Part shown: positions 1 through 10,010 of the stretch, in pieces
How the letters are laid out: the number at the start of each line of letters is the position of its first letter
Position numbering within the stretch: position 1 is the stretch's first letter
Assembly (NCBI GenBank): GCA_038373865.1
Contig: JAXGGA010002887.1
Location: 1-64,000, forward strand
DNA from: Uloborus plumipes
Taxonomy: Eukaryota > Arthropoda > Arachnida > Araneae > Uloboridae
DNA length: 64,000 nt
Direction of reading: 5' to 3'
Program-made: the position numbers and the translations under genes
Notes under the pieces: model-generated
What the model was told of the DNA's origin: nothing
Database searches by the model: none
Seen by the model: only the letters and a program-made list of their open reading frames with translations

Positions 1-854
1 AAATAAATATACTTCCTTACATACGCCCTAACTATTAACCTTAATTTCCCAAACAGATAAAGCGCGCCACATCGCAATATAAACATTTAATCCACTGACT
101 CGATATTCGCCGACACCGATTGGTGTCGCCAAATGTTTTTCCGCCTGAAATATATCACATCACAGGGTCCCACACGAACCCTTTTCGGAAAACCGAATGC
201 ATCGTAAATAAAATAAACTCTCACGTTGTGTGCAAAATCGTGGCTCGTTTTTGCAATGTTCTTTTTTTTTAATGGTTATATCTCGGTCTGCGATGAGTCA
301 CAGTTACGATTACGTGTCAGTGAAAACGATCGTTATTTTGCAGCCTCGCCTTTCATCTCGTGTCAGCGAGAAAGCAGTTTGAAGACCGATGAAGAGGAAG
401 AGTTCTTAACCGACAAAAAATGAACATGATACATCCTAAACATGTGTTTTTTCTTTGTAGAAAAGCAGCTCGGTTGATATGGTAGCAGTATTTTGTTTCT
501 TACTTGCAATCTATTCGATTACTTCTCCTTTTTTTCTGTTCCATGATATTTTGAGTTGCTAATTTCTCATAAAATCTATTGAGAAAATTAATACTAATGA
601 TAAAAATTTTGTAACTTCATTGTAAGATTGACTTATTATTATGCTTTTATTCCAATTTCGTGTGGTGTTTTCTCCTTTTTACAAACTTTCGTTCTCACTT
701 CTTAAAGATTCTTTTGTTCCTCTCAATTGTTTTGGAATTTAAAAAAAGTATATAATTGCGGTTTAGCCTGTACTGGACAAAATCGTCTTTCCTTAAACTT
801 TTGCTCAAATGATGATAAAAAATACTTGAAAAAACAACAGTTCAATAAGTCTAG
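1..854. other. Unassigned AT-rich DNA with one short hairpin
   Basis: No gene is supported. A perfect 7-bp inverted repeat (CGACACC at 111-117, GGTGTCG at 122-128, 4-base loop) lies in a locally GC-richer patch. An open frame with an ATG at 255-257 runs to 423 (about 55 codons), but it has no homology I recognise, and its low-complexity phenylalanine start comes from a T-run. Confidence 0.5.
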
Positions 855-868
855 TATTGCTTAACACT
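855..868. repeat. Target-site duplication, left copy
   Basis: The 14-base word TATTGCTTAACACT occurs here and again, without mismatch, at 1162-1175. The two copies bracket the SINE between them. Confidence 0.95.
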
Positions 869-1161
869 TCACTTCACACTCTCCAGGGTCCCCCGTACCT
901 ACCACAGCTTCGTGGTTTAACCGGGATAGGGCCCTGAAGAGCGCTCTGTTCTTAATTTTGAACCAGAACCTAGGGTCGAGCAAACCCTTGGGCCCAGCAC
1001 CCCCAGAGGTATCGTTTCACTTGGAGGACTTTGTGACCACGACATTTTTAACGCCTCCCAGCCACCATTAATCAAGGCGGTGGATCTTTGATCGGCTGGG
1101 TTTCGAACCCGGGTCCCTCCGGACACGAGTCCGATGCCTTACCGATCGGGCCACCACGGCC
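869..1161 (-). mobile_element. Intact tRNA-derived SINE (family A)
   Basis: Read on the minus strand, the element begins at 1161 with a tRNA-like head. An A-box-like segment (GTGGCCCGATCGGTAAGG, about 1153-1136) is followed by a near-perfect B box (GGGTTCGAAACCC, about 1110-1098), the internal RNA polymerase III promoter arrangement. A GC-rich body unrelated to tRNA follows and ends near 869 in a short GAAGTGAAG tail rather than a long poly-A. Exact 14-bp target-site duplications flank it, as expected for LINE-driven retroposition. The head folds only poorly as a cloverleaf, so it is not a functional tRNA. The exact duplications suggest a recent insertion. Confidence 0.92.
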
Positions 1162-1175
1162 TATTGCTTAACACT
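1162..1175. repeat. Target-site duplication, right copy
   Basis: Exact repeat of 855-868; it marks the 5' side of the minus-strand SINE. Confidence 0.95.
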
Positions 1176-1499
1176 GCTAGTAATCAAACCACTCCTTTGA
1201 CTCTCAACTCTTAAGTAATTATGCAAAAATGTCCAACTTCCTACAGATCTTGATTTTTGGGAATCTTGAAATCTTTGGGTTTTGGTATGTAAATGTTATT
1301 TTTTTGCCATTTTTAATTCCTTTCTGTCCTTACTTTCCATTTGTTATTTTTGTTTATTATTATTATTCTCATGTCAATTAAAAGTTTGAGGACAAAAAAT
1401 AGTTTCTTACTAAAGACTAATAATGCCTTAACTTTTCCATATCTCCGTAAAAAGGATTGCGATACCACTTGAGTGTTCCGTTCACAGAAAACTGAACTT

Positions 1500-1712
1500 A
1501 GAAGTTGGTTGTCGCGTGTTTGTATTTGAGCACAATGCCACCATACACCACCTGTTTCCGCCTCGGCACAGCTGGCGGCTCAGGTACGGAGGTGGTTTAT
1601 AAAAAGCCCTTCTCACCGCGCCCCACCTGGCCCAAAACAGAACGAAGAATGGCACATTTTGGCAGTTTTTGCCATTTTAGAGATTCCGCACTTGAGCAGA
1701 TTTTACGTCACT
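1500..1712. other. GC-rich island with a TATA-box-like word, unassigned
   Basis: This block is clearly richer in G+C than its flanks. It contains TATAAAAAG at 1599-1607 on the plus strand, a good match to a core-promoter TATA box, followed by a C-rich stretch. An ATG-initiated frame from 1535 reads about 59 codons to 1714 and is not recognisable. No splice donor or tRNA-type promoter boxes are convincing. It could be a promoter fragment, a piece of an unidentified retroelement, or chance. Confidence 0.3.
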
Positions 1713-1720
1713 GAAGAATT

Positions 1721-2042
1721 CAATTGACTATAAATTAGATTATAAAGAAGAAGCGTTTAAAGTTTAAGAAATTGTTCTGCTATAACTGAATCGTTTATTT
1801 CAAAAAACTGTCAAGCGACAGGATAAAATAGCTCGAGAAAGCATTTTTACCTTTAGTTTAACTTTTTTGATAGAGATTACCAATTGACTACAAATTAGAT
1901 TACAAAGAAAAAGGCTTTAAAACTTAAAGAAAATGTCCCACTATAATTGAACCGCTTATTTCAAAAACCAGTCAAGCGAGAGGCTTAAACAGATCGAGAA
2001 AGCATTCTTACCCTTGGTTTAATTCTTTTTGATAGGGATTAC
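1721..2042. repeat. Tandem duplication, 160-bp period, two copies
   Basis: Copy one (1721-1880) and copy two (1881-2042) both begin CAATTGACTA and share words such as GTCAAGCGA, GAGAAAGCATT and TTTTTGATAG at matching offsets. They have diverged by substitutions, so the duplication is not recent. No coding content. Confidence 0.85.
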
Positions 2043-2486
2043 AATACAGTTCAAACTGAAATGTATATAATATATATTAGTATATGTGTTTCAGAAAAAG
2101 TTTTGCAATCGCGATTGAATAATTTAATGTGCTGATATAAATGTTTTTTTTTATTCGAAAGTTGTCATTTGATTCGTTTTTGAAATAAACGATGCAATCA
2201 ATTCTCTATTAATTTATGTATTTTGATGTAAAATCTCATTTTTCACAATCCGATATCTGTTGTGCGTGGAGGAAGGAGCATTCAGATTTATTATGACCAC
2301 AGTGGAATTTCTAAGTTGACCGAGTATGCAGCTACTGCCTACGGTGGCAAATTATTTTAATTTCCCAAGAAGTGAAATAATTTACCACCTCTATAAACAT
2401 TTGCCGCGATCAATTGTCAGGAAATTTTTATTTTCTACAATAAAATCTTTTATTTTTATAACTTTTACTTTCAACCATTCGACATT
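2043..2486. other. Unassigned AT-rich spacer
   Basis: Nothing recognisable. A short frame from 2326 runs into the MITE at 2487 and has no coding character. Confidence 0.4.
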
Positions 2487-2896
2487 CACTATAAAAAATG
2501 AATGTTGTTTTTACAGTATAATACGGCTAGTTTTATGGTAATAAACTGTAAAAATTGTCAATTTTACAGTAATAAATTGTAAAATTGCTAACTGTACAGT
2601 ACTAAACTGTAAAATTTGCTAATTTACAGTAATAAACTGAAATTGCTAATTTTACAGTTTATTGCCGTGCATTTTACAGTTTTTAACTGGAACCTCTGCT
2701 GCCAGTATTATACTGTTATTTTGACAGTATATTGGAGCTAAATTTTACGGCAATAAGCTGTTAAATTTCTAACTTTACTGTAAGAATCTGTAAATTTGCT
2801 AGTTTTACAATTTATTACTGTGCATTTTACAGTTTTAAATTGGAACCTCGGCTGCCAGTTGTACACTGTAAAAACAACAGTTCATTTTTTGCAGTG
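2487..2896. mobile_element. CACTG-type MITE, copy 1
   Basis: Terminal inverted repeats: CACTATAAAAAATGAATG on the left pairs with a right end of CAACAGTTCATTTTTTGCAGTG type. The interior is a series of short palindromic units, TTTTACAGT-AATAA-ACTGTAAAA and variants, alternating with a CTGGAACCTCTGCTGCCAG-like unit. It has no coding capacity. The same architecture recurs at 4247, 11896 and 63025. No clear target-site duplication is visible, so the superfamily is undecided. Confidence 0.85.
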
Positions 2897-4246
2897 TAAA
2901 AATGAAATATTTTCCGAGAGTAATAATAAATTAGTGGCAGCACAGAAGGAAAGGGGGTGGCAAATTTAAGGTACGATTAGAGGAGAGACACGTAATTAAA
3001 TTTGCCAGGCTTGAGCTCAAGGTTATCTGCAACTTTCTCTAGCGACATAATTGGTTTCTTTTCATTTTGTTAAACCAATCAAAGGATTATACCGTTTCCT
3101 AAAACGTTTCGAACTGCATTTTCGTTTTCTTTTTTCGATGCAGCAATTTTTACACAAAGACGGAATGTTTAAATAAAGTTTGAATAGTTTTGTTGCTTGT
3201 TGATTTCGAGTTATGGTTGATAAAATGAATTAGCACAAATATTTTAATGCTAAAATACAGGGAGTTATTTTTGGTATGAGTTTCATTAATAGTCTTGTTG
3301 TGATAAAGACAGCAAAATCCCTTCTTCAAGGAACCACAAATTTTGTTCGTTACAACGGGAATTTCGCTGTAATAAAATTCAAGCAGAATAATAGAAATTA
3401 AAATCGGAACAGACAATTTGTTTTGCTGAAGCCGATATTTTGTTGTATCAGTATGCATTGCAACGTGCTTGATTGCCCTATATATTCTTCGATAAAGTAC
3501 ATTTCTCTGTGCCTTGTAATATTGACATTGTGTTTAACATTACTAAATGTTTCACGACGTTGTCCAGAATTAGTTTTTTTACATGATGTAATATTAATAT
3601 AAGGAACTGTTATTAATTGCTCTGATTTTTTCTGCTGCTAATTTCATTAATGTCAGTGGTCAGTATTGTCTTTATTTCATTAAACATCTTCACTTCTTCA
3701 GAAACTTGATTATTACGGTCGTTTACTTTTCACTTGTTCCATCTAGTCTTTTGAATGTTACAGAAAAACAATAAAAAAGAAAAGAGAAGAAAAACGCCCT
3801 ATAGCAAAATTGCACTTGGCTCATCACACTTCCGAAACGATTTTTAGCTCAAAATCAGAAATTTAATCTTCAGAAATGAAGTTTTCAAAAGGGGTCAATG
3901 TCTTTTAATAACAAAGCAGAGCAGAAAACGATTTTAATTTTTCATTTTCTTTTAAAAATACAGGTTTTTCATTATTGTTTGTTATGGATAGCGAAAACTA
4001 GTTTCCCCGAAATACTGATTTACTTTACTATAGGTGCTATGAGATTTCCTAGTTGTGGAACAGCCACAGCCATAAGTTCTTTGACGCTACGTTTTTTTTT
4101 TAATATATAGAGATGTACCTGTTTAAAATAATTTTTAAATTCGAGCGCAATGAACTTGCAATATTTAGAGCAGGCTAGAGGAGCAGTTATTCGCGACAAA
4201 TATTTGGCGCGTACGGGTTTTTCTCTTTTTGTGCGCAATACACTTA
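2897..4246. other. Unassigned AT-rich DNA
   Basis: No gene, tRNA-type promoter or paired terminal repeats were found. Open frames here (for example minus-strand 3458-3150) are AT-rich, low complexity and overlap frames on the other strand. Confidence 0.4.
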
Positions 4247-4430
4247 CACTGTAAAAAAGGAATGTTGTTTTCACAGTATAACACAGCTTATTTTATAGTA
4301 ATAAACTAAAAATTGCTAATTTTACAGTAATAAACTGCAGGTTGCTAATTTAACAGTTTATTACCGTGCATTTTACAGTTACAAACTGGAACCTCTGCTG
4401 CCAGCATTACACTGTTGTTTTTATAGAAAA
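4247..4430. mobile_element. CACTG-type MITE copy 2, left part
   Basis: Begins CACTGTAAAAAAGG and carries the family's hairpin units and the CTGGAACCTCTGCTGCCAG unit, then stops abruptly at 4430 where a Helitron terminus starts. The missing right part resumes at 6732. Confidence 0.85.
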
Positions 4431-5128
4431 CTAGCTGACCCGGCGAACTCTGTTCAGCCTTAAAGGCAATAAATAAGCAAACTTTTGAATTAAGTTTTTT
4501 TTTATTAGAAAAAATACAAAAAAAAAGTACCTACATTAATCATTCATTATTGTTTCTGTATTCACAACCTATTTTACTGCGCTCCAGAAGCTGTCAGAAC
4601 ATGTGCTTTATGTCGCTCGGCGACAGAGGCTCAAAAAAGGCTTAGTTAAAAAGATATTTTTTTCGGGCTGCTTATCAACTGACTACTCCATCCATAAATC
4701 CATCCAAACAAACTTTTGTATATATAATAGTAGTAAGAAGAAGAAACCTCTTTAACTGCAGTCCAGGAGCTATCCCACCAAGCGCTTTCCACTTCTCAGC
4801 CTCAGAGGCGTAAAAACTCTTAAGTGACAATCGTTTCTGACAGCTTATCACATACAAATTTCAAGGGAAGTAACGCGTTTGTTTATAATTTACTTCACAA
4901 AAAAGTCAAATAACACTCAACGCACCGCCAACTTACAACCTGTTTACAGCGCTCCGAGTAAAAAGGTTTAGTCAATAAGACATTTTTTCTATTTATGTTA
5001 CTGACACACATAAATTATAGCCTATGTCCGTCTCCTGGCTCTAAGCTACCTACCCACTAATTTTTAGCCATATCGGTACAGCCGTTCCTGAGTAATAAAT
5101 AGTGTAATTAACACGACTTTCTTTTATA
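4431..5128 (-). mobile_element. Helitron-like element, minus strand, inserted in the MITE
   Basis: The plus strand reads A then CTAGCTGACCCGGCGAACTC, so the minus strand ends in CTAG next to a host T. A hairpin (GAAC-AGA-GTTC) lies upstream of that end. This is the Helitron 3' structure. A matching 5'-type terminus (minus strand TC at 4738, then TTACTACTATTATATA) closes a 308-bp unit at 4738. A second, partial copy of related internal sequence continues to 5128, where another element interrupts it. No Rep/helicase coding is present, so it is non-autonomous. Confidence 0.7.
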
Positions 5129-6731
5129 TGAGAGCTAATATTTAGAAAAGTGCCAATTTGAGTCCCAAGTGAATTTTCACCAGTATTTCAATAACTAGTT
5201 AAAAAAATAATTTTCCCCAGAAAGAAGATAAGTTTTTCTTTCATTTCATCTAATAACATCAGAAAAAAAAAAATTTTTTTTCATCAGAAAATATTGTGTT
5301 TATACATCAAAAATCAGATCGGTAACGTGTCCCAAGTAGCAAAGCTTAGCATGCAAACAGGTCATGCGCACTTTCTAACTTCCTAAAAAAACGCACTTGC
5401 ACAAAAAACGATTCTATTTTTACCCCTTTGTTAATATTTTACTTCATTTTTGTTTTAATCGATTTCTGATTTTCTAGCTGATGCGAAATAAGCGTGTCCC
5501 AAGTTCCGCCGTCAGAGTGGTAACAATAACTTCCGATCTATGTTTAGGCTCCCAAAATCATTTCCTGCACCTATACCACGTGATACTGAGTACCTGGTGG
5601 AAAGTTTTATCGAATTGTAATTAAAAATTTGCATTTCTGCATCTAAAATTGTAGGTAAGATTTTTTAAAGTGATTTTATAAAATGTGTGTCATTTGAGTC
5701 GGTAACACGCTCTAAAATGCGCAGTTTTTATTATTTTAAAAATTATTTTATATATAAGTATAGTCCTTTGTTACAAGTGAAAAAACCACGTGTTTGATTT
5801 TGGTTTAGTGCAATCGACTCGGAAATAAAAAAAAAAAAAAACTTTGTCAGTTTGTCAGATCGGTAACAGTCAGAGCGGTAACATTGAAAAACAGCAAATA
5901 TGTTACAGAACTAACTCACACGTTTCAGAATTATAAAAAGCAAAAATCATACTTAAGCCATATATATTGAATATTTTTGTTCTTAAAAAATGAAAAGCAA
6001 TGAGTTTTAGTACAATTGCTTCATTTGTGGTTTGTATGACCTAACAATAGAAGTTAGTAAAATAAGAAAAATTGACACTGCAGAAATTAAGTTAATTAAT
6101 TATTATTATTTTAATTAATTAATTTATTTATTTTTTGTGCCTCAATTTCTTATAACTTCGCTAAATAACTAGATAATAACTAGCATGCTAAATTTGAATT
6201 TCTGATCAAGAAATTAAATTTTTCCTGCAACTAATTAAAGAAAAGCAAGCAGCAGAGTTGTGTGTTGAAAAAGTTGAAGTTGTGTGTTGTTTTAAAACAA
6301 AACAAATGTTTTATTAGCTTGGATTTGGTAATCTCATAATTTATTTTATCTAAAAATCTTATCGCTCATTTTTATTTCCAAGAAATGCTTTTTCATAATG
6401 AAATTTGATTTTTAGCCTAATATATATATTTTAATATAATTATCTTAATTCTATGTTAAAAATGCAAGGAAATGATATCATATTTAGAGATGTTAACGAA
6501 GACTGATAGCATAAACTCAAATATGTAGCTCATATTAACATCAGATCTGTAACGGCTTAAAAGTGAGTAATCTAAGGAGGGGGTAAATAACTTCCTTGAC
6601 CTCCCCCCTTTTATTTTCTTGCATTTAGACCCACTTTAGACTTAAAATCCAATATTAGTTTTTTTCTGCAAAAAAATTTTTTTTTCAGAAAACTCCAACT
6701 TCAAATTGGCACTTTTCTAAATATTGGCTCA
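5129..6731. mobile_element. TIR element of about 1.6 kb, unassigned superfamily
   Basis: The left end (about 5129-5160, core AATATTTAGAAAAGTGCC) is repeated inverted at 6695-6731, followed by a CAAATT word on both sides. The interior holds six near-copies of TCAGATCGGTAAC (5314, 5512, 5695, 5855, 5870, 6541) and two copies of GTGTCCCAAG (5327, 5494), all on the same strand. No open frame of transposase type is visible. It sits at the broken end of the Helitron, which makes it the youngest layer of this nest. Confidence 0.7.
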
Positions 6732-6876
6732 TGATATAGCTAAATTTTAGCTAAATTTTACAGTAAGAAACTGTAAAATTGCTAATTTTACAATTCATTA
6801 CTGTGCATTTTACAGTTTTAAATAGGAACTTCGGCGACCAGTATTATAATGTAAAAACAAGTCCATTTTTGCAGCG
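6732..6876. mobile_element. CACTG-type MITE copy 2, right part
   Basis: Resumes with TGATATAGCTAAATTTTA, matching the interior of copy 3 (TGATACAGCTAAATTTTA), and runs to the family's right terminus. Together with 4247-4430 it makes one MITE split by about 2.3 kb of later insertions. Confidence 0.85.
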
Positions 6877-8211
6877 CAAATTACAACGAAAGTGAATGCC
6901 CCCGTTTTTCCTTTCCTTTTTTTTTCTTTTTCTTTCTTTTTCTTTTTTGTTTTTTGAAATATAGATGGGTACTGGGGTGTATAATTTTGGCCTTAGCAAG
7001 TAACAGTGATCCAATAAGCGTACAGAGATTGTCTGTACAGTACTTTATCAGACATAGGAGAGTGATTATTCGTTTGAAGTGTGTAATAGTTTAATGAAGG
7101 CAGCACTGGTTTGACAAAACAATTATTGCTCGTACTGGTTGACTTTTCGTTTGGTGGGCCAATTTTAAATTTCAAAAAATTTACCCTGAAATAAAATTTA
7201 AACCGAAAAATCTAAAAGAACAGATAAAAAATGTTTTTGTAAATGTGAAGAAATGTAATTTCAATACAACTGGTTTGCACTAAAACGTATTATATGGAGT
7301 GAGTGTATGATTTCTTAATTCTCAAAAAATGCAGCTAATATCTTTATCTTTAGGTTTATTCTAGAGCAGTCAATAAAATTTGAATTAAAAAGTTGAGAGA
7401 TGAAACCTGTGGGATACACATTTGTACGAGTAGCTTTTATAATAGCGTCTATATTTCTTCCATTTTTAATTTTCACTTTAACGGCTGTGTTATAATTAAC
7501 TTAAATATAAAGATATAAAGAGTTTCCGCAAATTTTGAATGTTGTAATGCAGAAATTATGTACTTTTTTTTACCATACTTTTAATACAAATCAAGTTTCT
7601 TATAATTAAAAAAATAATTAAAAAAAAAGAGATAAATAATTTTTTTAACCTTCGCATTGTTAATATTGTTTATTTATTTTTGCTATTTTTAACTGTTTAA
7701 TTATTTATTTGCGAGATAAAAAAATGTATCACACATAACGTTTTCCTAAAGCTATCAGATGGCAGCTACGATTATAATTGTATTTGAGAAAAAAAGCGTA
7801 GCATAATTTCTTAGAATTAGTTTCCCGGTTCATCATCATATGCCGTGGTAAATATTTTTAAAAAGGCAATTTTTCAGTAACTTCTTGAAAGAAAATGTTT
7901 ACCACTGACTTCTTTCTACAACCTCATCCATCTTCCGAAGATAAGAACTTTTAATACTCCACGACGTATCCTATAAAATCTCAAAAGAAATAGAATACGA
8001 GAAGAAGTGAGTATAAAGATAAAAAATATCTTCTGTTGATTTATGTGGCCGCGTGAATGAAAAATTACTGTTTTTAAGATTATAAAAAAGCTTTAAGTGT
8101 GTTGCTACTTGAAATTAAATAAATAACACAATGAAACGTTCGTCGGGAGAGAACGGATAAGGCAAATTAAAAATATAAATTCATTTAATTGTGAAAATAA
8201 TAGCAATTATG
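6877..8211. other. Unassigned AT-rich DNA with a pyrimidine tract
   Basis: A C/T-only stretch lies at about 6905-6950. No gene or bounded element was found in the rest. Confidence 0.4.
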
Positions 8212-8219
8212 CTGTCTAT
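8212..8219. repeat. 8-bp target-site duplication, left
   Basis: CTGTCTAT, repeated exactly at 10003-10010. Confidence 0.95.
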
Positions 8220-8514
8220 CAGGGGTGCCCACAGGGGGGGGGGGATTATGGCGCAAGTTGCGCCATCAAAATTTTGGGGGGGGGGATTTTTTTAAAACTA
8301 CTTTATTTATTTACTTATTTATTTAAATTATTTACTGATTTTTTTAAATAAAAATTATTCATTAATTAATATTTTCAATTTAAATTAGTTCTTTTATTTC
8401 TTTAGTATTATTATTATTTATTTATTTATTTTGTGTGTGTGAGTGTGTTTGGAATGTCTGAAAGAGAAAAAAAGCGATTCTGTTTTACGCATAATTAGTA
8501 CTTTTAGAAAATTA

Positions 8515-9806
8515 CCGTAAAATGGGGTGAATCGGAACACTTTATAGCTTTGATTGTAAAAAAAGCAGTTAAAAGATTTGTTTTAAACTTGATTTTCTGG
8601 GTGAAAACTTCGGTCTTGCTTTACTTTTGATATTTCAAGCAAAGACAAAACATTTTGAACAGTTATTATTAAAATATATAGGAAATTATGGGTGTTCCGA
8701 ATCACCCCGCTGATAGGGGTCAATAGGAACACATGTTAAAATTTTTATTTTTTTCCATTTAACCTGTAATAGGTCTCATAAACATGAGTAATATTGATGT
8801 GGGAGAATAAGAACAGATAATTACTGTCAAATAAAAGTATAATTTCAATACCAGTAAACGTTTATAATTTTTCAAAATTCAAAATAATTTTGAACTTATG
8901 AAAAACGAAAAGTAATTTTAAGAAATGCTTTTGAATTGAAATACAAAGATTTAACATGAATGGAAGTCACTCATGTCGTCCACAGATATGTACTTGTCCT
9001 TAAAACTAGCAATTGTGACTTGGATTAAGTTTTTTTATAGCATCTTCTGGGATGAACTCTGCCTTTTCTTTAGTTTCTTGAAATCTCTGGGTTTCGGGGA
9101 TTGTCCTGAAAGATTTTTTCGCTTATTCATCACTCTCTGTGTGCTGGCCTTTTGCTATATAAAGTCTATATGACTTTCCCCCTCGTATTTTAAGTAAAAA
9201 GAAGTCTCCTGGAGAAAAAAGCTTTTGAAATCTGCAACTTTTTGTCATTCTAAGATCTAGTTACTCACGAGAAGGGATAAACAGGAATAAATCCTTGTCC
9301 TTGTCATAATTGGAAGAACTGGGTTTAGAATCTTGAATTTTCAAACAGTTTCCTTCAAATAAGTTTGAATTGGAACAACAGAACGAAGTGTTCCGATTCA
9401 CCCCGCAAATTTTTTTCCTATGGCATTTTTCAGAATTCTTCATTTTTATGACACAATTTATAAAAAATGTAAATTCTAATGTGGTATTCTGTTGTTCAGA
9501 TACATGTATAATTGAAACATACCACTCTTAGTTTTTAAATATAAGAAGGTTTGTTCATGCATATGAAGTTTTGCAGTCTATGAAAATGTGATGTTTTCTA
9601 GCATTCCACGTGCAGCCCTCCTTAGAAGCCAGTAGCGTTGCCAGATTGACAAAAGTAATTTTTTCCTACTTCCTATGATCTTACCTTTCTAAAAAAAAAA
9701 TGAATGGCGAAAAATTCCCAATAGTATATTTATGAAGAATTTCTTTGTACGGTCGGGAAATTTTGTTCCGATTGACCCCGCTGTTCCTATACACCCCATT
9801 TTACGG
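8515..9806. mobile_element. TA-flanked TIR transposon nested in the hAT MITE
   Basis: Perfect 15-bp inverted termini CCGTAAAATGGGGTG (8515-8529) and CACCCCATTTTACGG (9792-9806), each flanked by TA (8513-8514, 9807-9808), as in the Tc1/mariner/pogo group. Variants of GTTCCGATTCACCCC recur near 8527, 8694, 8716, 9391, 9764 and 9783 in both orientations and probably are transposase-binding repeats. The minus strand carries a decayed reading frame (9006-9443). Confidence 0.9.
9006..9443 (-). pseudogene. Decayed C-terminal transposase-like fragment
   Basis: One minus-strand frame from the ATG at 9443 to TAG at 9006-9008 reads through about 145 codons with two in-frame stops (TAA at about 9261 and about 9137). 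Visible conserved-looking pieces are GDFFLLKIRGGKSYRLYIA and, near the end, AEFIPEDAIKKLNPS. This resembles, from family knowledge and not from a search, the C-terminal 'GDFVLVKF...YYVG' segment attached to transposase-like proteins in arthropods. TA target sites make a pogo-type origin plausible. The N-terminal DNA-binding and catalytic parts are absent, so it is dead. Confidence 0.45.
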
Positions 9807-10002
9807 TAATAATAAATTAAAAAATAAATTTAAAAGAAGAATAAATAAATAATATTTAAAAAAATAAATAAATATAAAAAAAATAATAATATTTTAAAAA
9901 ATAAACAAAATATAAGAGATAAAAATAAAAAGCACAAGAGGGTTGTGAAAAGTTTTTGGGGGGAATTTGCGCCATTGAGCTTGGGGGGGGGGGGCACCCC
10001 TG

Positions 10003-10010
10003 CTGTCTAT
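10003..10010. repeat. 8-bp target-site duplication, right
   Basis: CTGTCTAT, exact partner of 8212-8219. Confidence 0.95.

Larger units (their letters stand above)
8220..10002. mobile_element. hAT-type MITE (CAGGGGTG family), interrupted
   Basis: Terminal inverted repeats CAGGGGTGCCC / GGGCACCCCTG with an exact 8-bp duplication (CTGTCTAT) are the hallmarks of the hAT superfamily. G-runs of 10-14 bases and GCGCCA words lie just inside both ends. Without the element nested at 8515-9806 it is about 490 bp, matching the sister copy at 59493-60010, which lies in the opposite orientation and shares its subterminal sequence. No transposase is encoded by the hAT part. Confidence 0.95.

Noticed and set aside
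226..423. Short plus-strand frame near the window start
   Set aside because: It begins at TTG; the first ATG leaves about 55 codons starting in a T-run, without recognisable features or splice signals.
869..1161. 69-codon minus-strand open frame
   Set aside because: It is the GC-rich body of a SINE, transcribed by polymerase III, not a coding gene.
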